DNA of 64,000 nucleotides, taken from positions 1,240,001 to 1,304,000 of the forward strand of contig NZ_VFPO01000001.1 of the NCBI RefSeq assembly GCF_006716765.1, given 5' to 3'. Each line of letters starts with the position of its first letter. Positions within the stretch are counted from its first letter, which is position 1. Source of the stretch: Actinomadura hallensis. GTDB taxonomy: Bacteria > Actinomycetota > Actinomycetes > Streptosporangiales > Streptosporangiaceae. A program made the translations under genes and the position numbers. This document shows positions 53,970 to 63,072 of this stretch, piece by piece. The notes beneath the pieces were generated by a model. That model searched no databases, was not told the DNA's origin, and saw nothing but the letters and a program-made list of their open reading frames with translations.

Positions 53970-56900
53970 ATGGGCAGACGCAGGTGGGGGACCATCGCCG
54001 CGGGCGCCGTCCTGGCGCTCGGGACGCTGACGGGACTCACCGTCGCCGCCCCGGCGCACGCGGACAACCGGGGATCGCAGCTCGACCACGGGCGCGTGGT
54101 CAGTGACGACCCGGCCGACCACACGCCCCAGGTCCTGGACGGCGCGGTCAAGTCGATCATCAAGATCGGCAACAAGATCTACGTCGGCGGCTCGTTCACC
54201 CGGGTCAAGGAGCCCGGCGGCGGCAAGCCGACGCTGACCCGCAACCGCCTGTTCGCCTTCGACGCCGCGACCGGCGCGATCGACCCGAACTTCGCGCCGA
54301 ACCTCAACAAGGGCGAGGCCAGCGCGCTGCTGGCCGCCCCGGACGGGCAGTCCCTCTACGTCGGCGGCAACTTCAGCGAGATCAACGGCAACCGCCACTT
54401 CGTCCTCGCCCGGCTCAACGCCCAGACCGGCGCCCCGATCACCTCGTTCAACCCGCAGCTCAGCGCCCGGGTCCGCGACCTGCGCCTCGTCGGCGGCCGG
54501 CTGTACGTCGCCGGCACCTTCGACACGGTCGGCGGCGCGTCCCGGCCCGCCCTCGCGACGCTGAACCCGCAGACCGGTGCGCGCGACGACTTCCTCGACC
54601 TGAAGTTCGCCGGGACCCAGACGGGCAGCGGCGTCACCCAGGTCTACAAGATGGACGTCAGCCCCGACGGGTCCAAGCTCGTCGGCGTCGGCAACTTCAG
54701 CTCGGTCAACGGCGCCACCCGGCGCCAGATCGTCATGATCGACCTCACCGGCGAGCAGGCGCAGCTCGCCAACTGGGACACCACCCGCTACGGCGACCAG
54801 TGCTCCCAGTCGTTCGACACCTACATGCGCGACGTCGACTTCTCGCCCGACGGCAAGTTCTTCGTCGTGACGACCACGGGCGCCTACGGCGGCTCGACCA
54901 AGCTGTGCGACACCCACGCCCGCTGGGAGAGCGCCCCGACCGGCGGCGGCCAGCAGCCCACCTGGGTCAACTACACCGGCGGCGACACCAGCTACGCCGT
55001 GGAGATCACCGACACCGCCGTCTACGTCGGCGGCCACTTCCGCTGGGCCAACAACCCCTTCCGCGGCGACCGCCCCGGCGAGGGCGCCGTCAGCCGCGAG
55101 GGCATCGCCGCGCTCGACCCCGCCAGCGGCCTGCCGTTCAGCTGGAACCCCGGCCGCGACAAGGGCGTCGGCGTCTTCGACATGCTCGCCACCGCCGAGG
55201 GCCTGTACGTCGGCAGCGACACCGACAACATCGGCGGCGAGTGGCACCCGAAGCTCGCGATGTTCCCGCTCGCCGGGGGCAAGGTCATCCCGCCGAACCA
55301 CACCGGTGAGCTGCCCGGCAACGTCTACTACGGCGGCGGCATCGGCGCCGGCGCGCAGAACTACCTCAAGCACCGCTCGTTCGACGGCACCACCGCCGGG
55401 GACGAGACCGACGCCGGCACCGCGGGCGTCGACTGGCGCAACGCCCGCGGCGCGTTCATGATCAACAACGAGCTGTTCTACGGCGGTTCGGACGGCTCGT
55501 TCAACCGCCGCACCTTCGACGGCACCACGCTCGGCACGCCGACCGCGATCGACACCGCCGACCAGCTCGTGAACATGTCGACCTGGCACAACCAGGTCCG
55601 CAACATCACCGGGATGTTCTTCTCACACGGCCGGATCTACTACACGCGCGGCCAGTCCGCGCTGTACTACCGGACGTTCACGCCCGAGAGCAACGTCGTC
55701 GGGGCGCAGGAGTTCACCGCCACCGGCAACCTGCCGGGGATGAGCTGGGCCAGCGTCGGCGGCATGTTCGTCCACGGCGAGCACCTCTACTACGTCAACA
55801 ACGGCAACGGCAGGCTCTACCGCGTCGCGTTCTCCGAGGCGGGGGTCCCCTCCGGGCCCTCCACCGAGGTCAGCTCCGACGACTGGCGCGGCCGCGCGGT
55901 GTTCCTGTTCGCCGGGACGCCGAACCAGAAGCCGAACGCGTCCTTCACCAGCAACTGCGACGCCCTGGAGTGCGCGTTCGACGCGTCCGCCTCGGACGAC
56001 CCCGACGGCTCGATCGAGTCGTACGCGTGGGACTTCGGCGACGGTGAGACCGGCACGGGCGTGAAGCCCGAGCACACCTACGACGAGCCCGGCACCTACA
56101 CCGTGAAGCTCACGGTGACCGACGACCGCGGCGGCAAGGGCACCAAGACCCAGGAGCTCACGGTCTCGCCGAACCAGACCGACATCTCCTTCCGGGCCGG
56201 CGTGGGCGGCAACGCCAACGTCAGCACCGCCTACGCCCAGATCCCAGCGGAGGTGCAGCCCGGCGACGGCATGATCCTGATCCTGACCTACAGCAGCGGC
56301 GAGCACGAGATGACGACGCCGCCCGCGGGCTGGACGCAGGTCGACACCCAGGTCACGGGCAGCGCGACGTCCGTGCTCTGGAAGCGGGTCGCGCAGGAGG
56401 GCGACGCCGGCAAGCAGGTCACCATCGGCCTGAGCGGCGTCACCAAGGCCGACATCCGGCTGCTCGCCTACGACGGCACCGACACCTCCGACCCGATCGC
56501 GGCGGTCGCCAAGGCCGGCGACCCCTCGGCCGTCACCGAGCACACCAGCCCCAACGCGCAGGTCGAGCAGGGCGGCTCGTGGGCCGTCACCTACTGGGGC
56601 GACAAGTCGTCCAGCACCACGGAGTGGACCGCCCCGGCCGGGGTGACCACCCGCGGCACCGGCGTCGGCTCGGGCGGCGGCCGGATCTCCGCCCTGGTCG
56701 CCGACAGCGGCGGCGCCGTCGCCACCGGCGCCTACGGCGGCAAGACGGCCACGACCGACGCGGCCAGCCGCGCCTCCATGTGGACGATCATCCTCAAGCG
56801 GGGCGCCGGCGGGGCGGGGAACCAGGAGCCGACCGCCGCCTTCAGCCACCAGTGCGACGCGTACGAGTGCACGTTCGACGGGTCGGCCTCGTCCGATCCG

Positions 56901-57707
56901 GACGGCGACGTCGAGTCGTACGCGTGGGACTTCGGCGACGGTGAGACCGGCACGGGCGTGAAGCCCGAGCACACCTACGACGAGCCCGGCACCTACACGG
57001 TCAAGCTCACGGTGACCGACGACCGCGGCGCCAAGGGCAGCACGACCGAGCAGGTCGTCGTGGCCGCGTCCAACGAGGCCGGGATCTCCTACCGGGGCGG
57101 TTCCGGCGGCAACGCCAACGTCAGCACCGCCTACGCGCGGATCCCCGAGTCGGTGCAGCCCGGCGACGGCCTGATCATGGTGCTGACCTTCAACAGCGCC
57201 GAGCACGAGGTGTCGACGCCGCCGGCGGGCTGGACGCAGGTCGACGACCAGAAGGTGGGCACCGCGACGTCGGTGCTGTGGAAGCGGGTCGCGCAGGCGG
57301 GCGACGCCGGCAAGCAGGTCGACATCGGCCTGAGCGGCTACACCAAGGCCGACATCCGGCTGCTCGCCTACGCGGGGACGAACACCTCGGACCCGATCGC
57401 GAAGGTCGGCAAGGGCAACGACTCCAGCGCGGTCACCGAGCACACCAGCCCGACCGCCTCGGTCGACTCGGCCGGCTCGTGGGCGGTGACGTACTGGGGC
57501 GACAAGTCGTCCAGCACCACGGAGTGGACCGCCCCGGCCGGGGTGACCACCCGCGGCACCGGCGTCGGCTCGGGCGGCGGCCGCATCACCAGCCTGGTCG
57601 TCGACAGCGGTGAGGCCGTCGGCACGGGCACCTACGGCGGCAAGAAGGCGACCACCGACGCGGCGAGCCGCGCCGCGATGTGGACGATCATCCTCGCCCG
57701 CCAGTAG
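53970..57707 (+). CDS. Giant secreted beta-propeller protein with two PKD modules
   Basis: A 1245-residue exported protein. Signal peptide (TIAAGAVLALGTLTGLTVAA core, cleavage near AHA), then a six- to seven-bladed propeller (about 30-440) with repeated VGGxF/VxGxF blades and two Cys (DQCSQ, TKLCDT), a second propeller-like region (about 450-645), and two tandem modules. Each module is a PKD domain (YAWDFGDGETGTG) followed by a 210-residue beta-sandwich with NANVSTAYA and TYWGDKSSSTTEWTAPAG. No catalytic motif or sortase signal. PKD and sandwich folds suggest carbohydrate or cell-surface adhesion. ATG at 53970 follows GGAGGGG. The first propeller is paralogous to the whole 59780-61051 protein. 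Confidence 0.88.
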   Translation: MGRRRWGTIAAGAVLALGTLTGLTVAAPAHADNRGSQLDHGRVVSDDPADHTPQVLDGAVKSIIKIGNKIYVGGSFTRVKEPGGGKPTLTRNRLFAFDAATGAIDPNFAPNLNKGEASALLAAPDGQSLYVGGNFSEINGNRHFVLARLNAQTGAPITSFNPQLSARVRDLRLVGGRLYVAGTFDTVGGASRPALATLNPQTGARDDFLDLKFAGTQTGSGVTQVYKMDVSPDGSKLVGVGNFSSVNGATRRQIVMIDLTGEQAQLANWDTTRYGDQCSQSFDTYMRDVDFSPDGKFFVVTTTGAYGGSTKLCDTHARWESAPTGGGQQPTWVNYTGGDTSYAVEITDTAVYVGGHFRWANNPFRGDRPGEGAVSREGIAALDPASGLPFSWNPGRDKGVGVFDMLATAEGLYVGSDTDNIGGEWHPKLAMFPLAGGKVIPPNHTGELPGNVYYGGGIGAGAQNYLKHRSFDGTTAGDETDAGTAGVDWRNARGAFMINNELFYGGSDGSFNRRTFDGTTLGTPTAIDTADQLVNMSTWHNQVRNITGMFFSHGRIYYTRGQSALYYRTFTPESNVVGAQEFTATGNLPGMSWASVGGMFVHGEHLYYVNNGNGRLYRVAFSEAGVPSGPSTEVSSDDWRGRAVFLFAGTPNQKPNASFTSNCDALECAFDASASDDPDGSIESYAWDFGDGETGTGVKPEHTYDEPGTYTVKLTVTDDRGGKGTKTQELTVSPNQTDISFRAGVGGNANVSTAYAQIPAEVQPGDGMILILTYSSGEHEMTTPPAGWTQVDTQVTGSATSVLWKRVAQEGDAGKQVTIGLSGVTKADIRLLAYDGTDTSDPIAAVAKAGDPSAVTEHTSPNAQVEQGGSWAVTYWGDKSSSTTEWTAPAGVTTRGTGVGSGGGRISALVADSGGAVATGAYGGKTATTDAASRASMWTIILKRGAGGAGNQEPTAAFSHQCDAYECTFDGSASSDPDGDVESYAWDFGDGETGTGVKPEHTYDEPGTYTVKLTVTDDRGAKGSTTEQVVVAASNEAGISYRGGSGGNANVSTAYARIPESVQPGDGLIMVLTFNSAEHEVSTPPAGWTQVDDQKVGTATSVLWKRVAQAGDAGKQVDIGLSGYTKADIRLLAYAGTNTSDPIAKVGKGNDSSAVTEHTSPTASVDSAGSWAVTYWGDKSSSTTEWTAPAGVTTRGTGVGSGGGRITSLVVDSGEAVGTGTYGGKKATTDAASRAAMWTIILARQ
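55921..57707 (+). repeat. 900-bp tandem duplication inside the PKD gene
   Basis: Module 1 (about 55921-56810) and module 2 (about 56821-57707) are tandem copies with a period of 897-900 bp. Two stretches are identical base for base: 88 nt at 56014-56101 and 56911-56998, and 92 nt at 56592-56683 and 57492-57583. Between them the copies differ at many third positions and in some residues. Confidence 0.9.
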
Positions 57708-57728
57708 CCGAACACCTGTCCCCGGGAA

Positions 57729-57761
57729 GCGGCCCCGCCGGAGGTTCTCCGGCGGGGCCGC
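57729..57761 (+). terminator. 15-bp perfect hairpin after the PKD gene
   Basis: GCGGCCCCGCCGGAG (57729-57743) pairs with CTCCGGCGGGGCCGC (57747-57761) around GTT, 22 bp after the stop codon. It is followed by TGTCCGTT. A clear terminator for the large secreted protein. Confidence 0.8.
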
Positions 57762-58083
57762 TGTCCGTTGGGGGCGGCGTTCTTCCGGGTCTTCCGAGGC
57801 CGCGTTCGCTCAGTGATCGCGTCCGCCACGGGCCCTGTTCGTTCAGGCGCCGCGCTCGTTCGGGGACCGCGCTCGTCCACGGACCGCGCTTGTTCAGGGG
57901 CCGTGGGGGCCGTGCTTGTTCAGGGGCCGCGCTCTTCGGGGATCGCGTTCGCCACGGGCCCTGTGGTTCAGGGCCGTGTTCGTTCAGGGACCTGTTCCGG
58001 CGCGGGCCACTGTTCCGGCGCGGGGCGCGTCGGAACAGTGGCCCGGCAGAAGCTTGGCCGGTGTCAGGGGCTCATGCAGGGGC
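57762..58083. repeat. Degenerate short tandem repeats and a 14-bp hairpin
   Basis: Between the two convergent genes, about 240 bp (57790-58000) consist of imperfect repeats built on GTTCAGGGGCCGCGCTC-like words of roughly 20 bp. They end in a perfect 14-bp inverted repeat, GGGCCACTGTTCCG (58004-58017) with CGGAACAGTGGCCC (58031-58044), that can terminate the minus-strand glycosidase gene. Open frames across it are only translated repeats. No gene is called. Confidence 0.6.
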
Positions 58084-59700
58084 TCAGCAGAAGTCCCGCC
58101 ACGCCTTGGTGCTGGGGCCGTCCAGGAGGCGGAAGTCGCCGGTCTCCCAGTCGAGGTCGAAGTAGGAGACCCAGAGGGCCTTGTGCTTCTTCAGGTAGGC
58201 GTTGGTGGCGCGGATCCAGGCCGCGCGCTGCTCGCCCTTGTCGTCGCCCACCAGATAGCTGCCGGTCTCCGCGATGCCGAAGGGCAGCTTCTCCTGCTTG
58301 CTGATGGCGACGACGCGGTCGTACATGGTGGCCGGGTCGTCGTAGACGCCCTTCTTCCAGCCGAGGTTGTAGGTGTCCCAGCCGAGGACCTGGATGACGT
58401 CCCGTCCCGGGTAGTAGTCGCGCCAGTTGCGCTTGGACTCCGGTTCGAGGCTCCAGCTCATGAGGACGAGCGTGGCGTGCAGGCGCGGGTTGCCGGCCTT
58501 GTCGGCGAGGGCCCGCAGGTGCCGCCACGCGGCGCGGTAGTCGGCCGCGGTGAACTCGCCCTTGGCGATGTTGTCCTCGGGCTCGTGGTAGTAGACCCAG
58601 TACACGTCGCGGTCGCGGGGCGCGGTGGCGAACCAGCGGGTCATCTCCGCGTCGTGCTTGCCGGCGATGACGTCCTCGGGCGCGAGCTTGAACGAGATGA
58701 TCGGCGGGCGCTTGCCGAGGTCGGGGTTGCCGGGCCACGCCGGGGGGACGCCGCGGTAGAACAGCCGGACGGTCTGCAGGCCGCCGTACTTGGCGTCCAG
58801 GCGCTCGAGCGCCTCCTGGAACGTCTCTCCCGGGTTCAGCTCAAGGGAGATGCCGCAGAGCGTCTCACCGTCGCCCGGGCCCTTCGCCGCGCCGGTGGGG
58901 GACGTGGTCGGCCGCGGCGCCTGCCAGGTCGGCTCGGGGCCGGGGACCGGCAGCGACGTGCCGGACGCGTCCGGCGTCCCGGTCGCGGAGGGGCTCGGCG
59001 TCGCGTGCTCGCCGCGGCGGGTCGTCAGCACCAGGCGCGGGCCGCTCCGCCCGCTCTCCCGCGAGTGCACCGACGCGGCCGACCTGTCGTTCCGGTTGGT
59101 GACGGCGAACGTGTACCGGCCGGGGCGCTTCACGATCGAGCCCACGTCGAAGGAGACCGTGTCGCCCTTGACGGCGGCGGTCGCGATGACGCGGCCCGCG
59201 ACGGGACGGTTGTTCCAGGAGGTGCCGGTCTCGTCCCAGTCGCCGGACAGCGTGCGCAGCTCGACCGTCCGCGGCCGGTTGTCAGGGCGGTCGAAGGTGA
59301 GCTCGACGCGGGCCTTGGTGATGCGGGGGGTGGAACGCGGCACGTCGAACGCCAGGTAGGCCTCGGTGTTCCACTCGGGCCAGACCGAGGCGGTGATCTT
59401 CCGCTGGTCGCCGAACCCCGCTCCGGGCATCTCGCGTACCACGTAGGTGTCGGCGGACGCCGGGACGACCGACTCGGAGAGCGCCGCCGCGGCGCGCGCG
59501 TCGCGGCCGGAGCCGGGGTCGCTCAGCGCGATCGCCCCGGCGGAGCCGCCCAGGACGAGGAGGGTGCCCGCGGAGGTGTAGAGGAGGCGCCGGGAACCGC
59601 GGCGCCGCCCGCCGGCCCGCCCGCGCTTGGGCGGGACGGGCTGCGAGCGGCGCGGATCGGGTCGATGGTGGCCACCGGGGAACGGGTCGCGGTGTTGCAC
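58084..59700 (-). CDS. GH26-like glycoside hydrolase with CBM/DNRLRE-type domain
   Basis: A 538-residue protein anchored or exported by an N-terminal hydrophobic segment (LLYTSAGTLLVLGGSAGAIAL, about 39-58) after a basic tail. Residues about 75-225 form a beta-sandwich of the DNRLRE/CBM96 kind (ADTYVVRE, SGDWDETGTSWNNRPV), then a Pro/Thr linker, then a TIM-barrel (about 275-538). The pair WVYYHEPEDN (acid/base Glu) and FGIAETGSYL (nucleophile Glu) fits family GH26, which includes beta-mannanases. It may trim the locus polysaccharide. It is a longer relative of the protein at 20723, whose acid/base site is altered. The start is GTG at 59700. Confidence 0.85.
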   Translation of the reverse strand: MQHRDPFPGGHHRPDPRRSQPVPPKRGRAGGRRRGSRRLLYTSAGTLLVLGGSAGAIALSDPGSGRDARAAAALSESVVPASADTYVVREMPGAGFGDQRKITASVWPEWNTEAYLAFDVPRSTPRITKARVELTFDRPDNRPRTVELRTLSGDWDETGTSWNNRPVAGRVIATAAVKGDTVSFDVGSIVKRPGRYTFAVTNRNDRSAASVHSRESGRSGPRLVLTTRRGEHATPSPSATGTPDASGTSLPVPGPEPTWQAPRPTTSPTGAAKGPGDGETLCGISLELNPGETFQEALERLDAKYGGLQTVRLFYRGVPPAWPGNPDLGKRPPIISFKLAPEDVIAGKHDAEMTRWFATAPRDRDVYWVYYHEPEDNIAKGEFTAADYRAAWRHLRALADKAGNPRLHATLVLMSWSLEPESKRNWRDYYPGRDVIQVLGWDTYNLGWKKGVYDDPATMYDRVVAISKQEKLPFGIAETGSYLVGDDKGEQRAAWIRATNAYLKKHKALWVSYFDLDWETGDFRLLDGPSTKAWRDFC

Positions 59701-59779
59701 GGGCAGCCCCTTCCTCTGGCTGGTCGTCGCCCCTTTTATCTCACACGAGGCCCTTCATTCTGGCAGGAGATCGCCCGGG

Positions 59780-61051
59780 TCAGCCCAGGGGGAACATCCC
59801 GATTCGGCCGTGGTACTCGCCTCCGAGCCGGTCGGTGTCGCTGCCGACGAGCAGGCCCTTGGGGTGGGCGACCAGTGCCTCGACGCCGTGGCCGAGCGTC
59901 CGCGTCGGGTTCCAAGGGAGCGCCTTGCCGGTCTTGGGGTGGATGGCGCCGATGCCGGGACGCGAGACCGCGCCGGGGCCCGCGTGGTCGCGGCCCTTGG
60001 GGTTGTCGAGCCAGCGCTGGTGCCCGCCGACGTAGACGGCGGCGCCGGTGACCGTGGTGGACAGCAGCGTGTCGCCGCCGGTCCAGTTGACCCAGGTGGG
60101 CTGCTGGCCGGAACCGGTCCGGTCGGCCTCCCAGCGCGCGGCGGTGTCGCACATCTGCCTGGTGCCGTAGGGGCCGCCGGTGGTGACGACGACGAAGTAC
60201 TTGCCGTCGGGGGAGAAGTCCATCCCGCGCATGTAGGTGTCGAACGCGTTGAGGTTGCAGGGGGTGGAGTACCGCGTGGTCGCCCAGGACGACAGCTTCG
60301 CGGCGCCCTTGCCCAGGTCGATCATCGCGATCTGGTGCCGGGACTTGCCGTTGACCCGGGTGAACGTCCCGTTGATCACCATGCGTTTGTCGGCGGGGTC
60401 GACGGCCAGGCGGTAGACCTTGAGCGTGCCGGAGCGCGGCTTGGTGATCGTGAAGTTGAACTTGTCGTCGGCGGCGCCGGTCAGCGCGTCCAGCCGGGCG
60501 AGCGCGGTGCGGGCCTTCCCGCCGGCCTGCGTGAACGAGCCGCCGATGTAGAGCCGGAGGCCGCGCCGCACCATCGTGGTGACGCGGTAGTTGACGTTGG
60601 GCTTGAAGCCGGTGTGCACCTTGTTGGTCGTCGTCTTGACGGACGCGACGGTGCCGGTCTTGCGCCCGTTGACGTTCTTGAACGTCCCGGCCATGTAGAC
60701 CCAGCCGTTCGTGCCCGCCTGGAGCGCGTGGACGATGCCGTCCACCTTCGGCGTGAACGTCTTGCTGATCTTGCCGGTCTTCATGTCGTAGGCGAACAGG
60801 TTGTGCCGCTTCAGCGTCGGCTTGCCGCTGCCCGCCTCGCGTACCTCTTCGAAGTTGCCGCCGACGACGACGAGGTCCCCCACGACGGCGATCGCCCGGA
60901 CGGTGCCGTCCAGGACGTGGGGGGTGTTGTTCACCGGGTCGTCGGAGACCACCTTGGCGTGGGCGATGTCGGCCGAGGCCGCGCCCGCCACTGCTGGTAC
61001 GGCGAACGCCGTGAGGGAGATGGCCGTGAGACAGGCGAGGAAGGGGCGCAT
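59780..61051 (-). CDS. Secreted beta-propeller protein, paralogue of the PKD protein's first domain
   Basis: A 423-residue exported protein: signal (LTAISLTAFAVPAVAGAASA), then a six- to seven-bladed propeller. It aligns end to end with the first propeller of the 53970 protein; shared landmarks are VVSDDP, GGNF/GGSF blades, the two conserved Cys in TRYSTPCNLN and TRQMCDTAARWE, MDFSPDGKYFVV, GSGQQPTWVNWTGGD and VGSDTD. It lacks the PKD and sandwich modules. ATG at 61051 is chosen because the signal starts there. It follows the WecG-type gene by 108 bp in the same direction. Function unknown. Confidence 0.85.
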   Translation of the reverse strand: MRPFLACLTAISLTAFAVPAVAGAASADIAHAKVVSDDPVNNTPHVLDGTVRAIAVVGDLVVVGGNFEEVREAGSGKPTLKRHNLFAYDMKTGKISKTFTPKVDGIVHALQAGTNGWVYMAGTFKNVNGRKTGTVASVKTTTNKVHTGFKPNVNYRVTTMVRRGLRLYIGGSFTQAGGKARTALARLDALTGAADDKFNFTITKPRSGTLKVYRLAVDPADKRMVINGTFTRVNGKSRHQIAMIDLGKGAAKLSSWATTRYSTPCNLNAFDTYMRGMDFSPDGKYFVVVTTGGPYGTRQMCDTAARWEADRTGSGQQPTWVNWTGGDTLLSTTVTGAAVYVGGHQRWLDNPKGRDHAGPGAVSRPGIGAIHPKTGKALPWNPTRTLGHGVEALVAHPKGLLVGSDTDRLGGEYHGRIGMFPLG

Positions 61052-61159
61052 GGAAGTGCTCCGAGGTGCGGCCGGGTTGGGGGACGGCATCCTGTCCTAC
61101 CACACGGGTGATCTACGGGGCGGCGCTTCCGGGAAAGCGTGGCGTTAACGAAACATCGG

Positions 61160-61981
61160 TCACGTCTCGCGGCTCTTGCCGTGCCGGACGCGGTGGTAGA
61201 GGACCCGGGCCAGGTAGGAGCCCAGTTCGATGGTGTAGCGGCGCCAGAGCCGGCGGGGCTCGCGGGCCAGGCGGTACAGGAAGCCGATGCGCAGCTTCAG
61301 GACCCAGGCGGGATAGTACTCGCGCCGCTCGGCGAGGTGCTCGAAGTACGCGCCGCAAGTGAAGATGACGGGTGCGGTGAGGCGGTCGCGGTGCTCGGCG
61401 ACGAACCGCTGCTGGAGCGGCGTCCCGAGGCCGACGTGGAGGATGTCGGGGGCCGCGTCGTTGATCTCGGCGACGAGCCGCTCGGCGGTCTCGGCGGGGA
61501 TGCGGCCGTCCTCGTCGGCCCAGTGACCGTGCAAGGTGCCCGCGATGTTCAGGCCGGGGTACCACGCGCGGACGTTCTCGGCCGCCTTCTCGGCGACGCC
61601 CGGGGCGTTGCCGAACAGGAACACCCGCCAGCCCTCCTCGGCGGGCTGCCCGAACAGGTCGTCGGTGAGGTCGTCGTTCGCCATCCGCCCGGGCACGGGA
61701 CGTCCGAAGATCTTCGCGGCCAGCACGACGCCCCAGCCGTCGGGGAGGTTGAGGTCGAAGCCGTTCATCAGCTCGCGCAGCCCGGTGTCCTTCTGCGCCT
61801 TGAGGACGTAGTCGGGGTTGGCGAAGGTGACCGTCAGCTTCGTCCGGTCCTTGACCGCCGACGCGACGAACTCGCGGAGCCGCGCCGCGTCGATGCGGCT
61901 GACCCGCACGCCGAGCACGTCGACGGTGTCGTGCGGCCACCGGCCGTCCGGCGACCGGTCATGCGGCCATCGTCGGTCCAC
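61160..61981 (-). CDS. WecG/TagA/CpsF-family glycosyltransferase (GT26)
   Basis: A 273-residue GT26 enzyme; relatives add ManNAc or ManNAcA to lipid-linked acceptors in teichoic-acid linkage units and enterobacterial common antigen. Motifs include FANPDYVLKAQ near residue 52, NLPDGWGVVLAAKIFGRP near 76 and the basic C-terminus (REPRRLWRRYTIELGSYL), which docks it to the membrane. The start GTG at 61981 overlaps the permease gene by 23 bp, and its first 18 residues contain an imperfect repeat (RWPHDRSPDGRWPHD), so a GTG further in may be the true start. It likely extends the repeat unit of the nearby polymer. Confidence 0.9.
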   Translation of the reverse strand: MDRRWPHDRSPDGRWPHDTVDVLGVRVSRIDAARLREFVASAVKDRTKLTVTFANPDYVLKAQKDTGLRELMNGFDLNLPDGWGVVLAAKIFGRPVPGRMANDDLTDDLFGQPAEEGWRVFLFGNAPGVAEKAAENVRAWYPGLNIAGTLHGHWADEDGRIPAETAERLVAEINDAAPDILHVGLGTPLQQRFVAEHRDRLTAPVIFTCGAYFEHLAERREYYPAWVLKLRIGFLYRLAREPRRLWRRYTIELGSYLARVLYHRVRHGKSRET

Positions 61982-62936
61982 TCGTGCCCTGCCCTCCTGG
62001 ACGTCCGGCCCCGACGGGGGATTCGACCGGAGAGGGCAGCGTATCCCGCTTCCTGGCGTCGCGAAGGCGGAGGGCGAGCCACGCCGTCCCGGCGGCGCCG
62101 AGGAACGCGAGGAGCGTCCAGGCGAGAGGGACGGGCTCCATGCCGAACATCTTCAGCGAGGACGCGACGAGGACCACGACCAGGAACCGGCGGATCAGGC
62201 CGGCCGGGGCGCGGGAGGACACCTTCGAGCCGAGGTAGACGCCGGGGATGGAGCCGGCGAGGAGGGCGGCGGTGACCTCCATCCGGAAGTCGCCGAAGAG
62301 CAGGTGGCCGATGGCGGCCGCGAACACCAGCGGGACCGCCTGGAGCAGGTCCGTGCCGACGAGCTGGTTGGCCTTCAGCGCGGGGTAGAGGGCGAGCAGC
62401 GCGACGATGATGAGCGAGCCGGAGCCGACCGAGGTGATGCCGACGACGAGCCCGCCGACGACGCCGACCAGCACGGTCGGCACGGGCCGCACCGTGATCT
62501 CGGGCGCGGTCGCCCCGTCGCCCTCCGGCGTCCCGCCGCTCCGCCGGCGCGCGAGCCGGCCGCGCAGGACGAGCCCGGCCGCCGCGATCATCAGCGCGAC
62601 GCCCATCGCGATGCCGATGACGTCCTCGACGCGGCCGCCGTGGCCGAGCGCCTTCGCCAGCAGGACGCCGGAGAACGCGGCGGGCACCGAGCCGGCGCAG
62701 AGCCAGGCGACCAGCCGCATGTTGATCGTGCCCTGGCGGTAGTGCACGGCGCTGCCGACGGGTTTCATCACCGCCGCGGCGACGAGGTCGCTGGAGACGG
62801 CGGCGAGCGGGCTGACCCCGAAGAACGTCACGAGCATCGGCGTCATCAGGGCGCCTCCGCCCATGCCGGTCAGTCCGACGATGACGGCGACCAGGAACGA
62901 GCCCAGCGCCATCGTCCAATCGAAGTCCATCGGCAT
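61959..62936 (-). CDS. TauE/SafE (TSUP) family membrane permease
   Basis: A 325-residue permease with about eight helices and the TSUP double repeat: GLTGMGGGALMTPMLVTFFG near residue 21 and GITSVGSGSLIIVALLALYP near 160. Family members move sulfite, sulfoacetate, taurine or sulfate-related anions. Its place beside sulfate-activation genes suggests sulfate or sulfite handling. The ATG at 62936 is used, and it overlaps the next gene by 23 bp, indicating cotranscription. Direction of transport and true substrate cannot be read from sequence. Confidence 0.88.
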   Translation of the reverse strand: MPMDFDWTMALGSFLVAVIVGLTGMGGGALMTPMLVTFFGVSPLAAVSSDLVAAAVMKPVGSAVHYRQGTINMRLVAWLCAGSVPAAFSGVLLAKALGHGGRVEDVIGIAMGVALMIAAAGLVLRGRLARRRSGGTPEGDGATAPEITVRPVPTVLVGVVGGLVVGITSVGSGSLIIVALLALYPALKANQLVGTDLLQAVPLVFAAAIGHLLFGDFRMEVTAALLAGSIPGVYLGSKVSSRAPAGLIRRFLVVVLVASSLKMFGMEPVPLAWTLLAFLGAAGTAWLALRLRDARKRDTLPSPVESPVGAGRPGGQGTSGPTMAA

Positions 62937-63072
62937 GACCTACCAGCTATGTGAAGAATTCGCGCAACACACTAGGGCACGCTGCTCCGGGTCACGTAAC
63001 CCGGGTGGTGAGGTGCAAACGGGACCAGTCGGACGAACTACGACGCATGGGGCGTCAGGGGCCCCGCGGGCG

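Noticed and set aside
57768..58304. Plus-strand frame after the PKD gene.
   Set aside because: It translates the degenerate 20-bp repeats and then runs antisense into the GH26-like gene.
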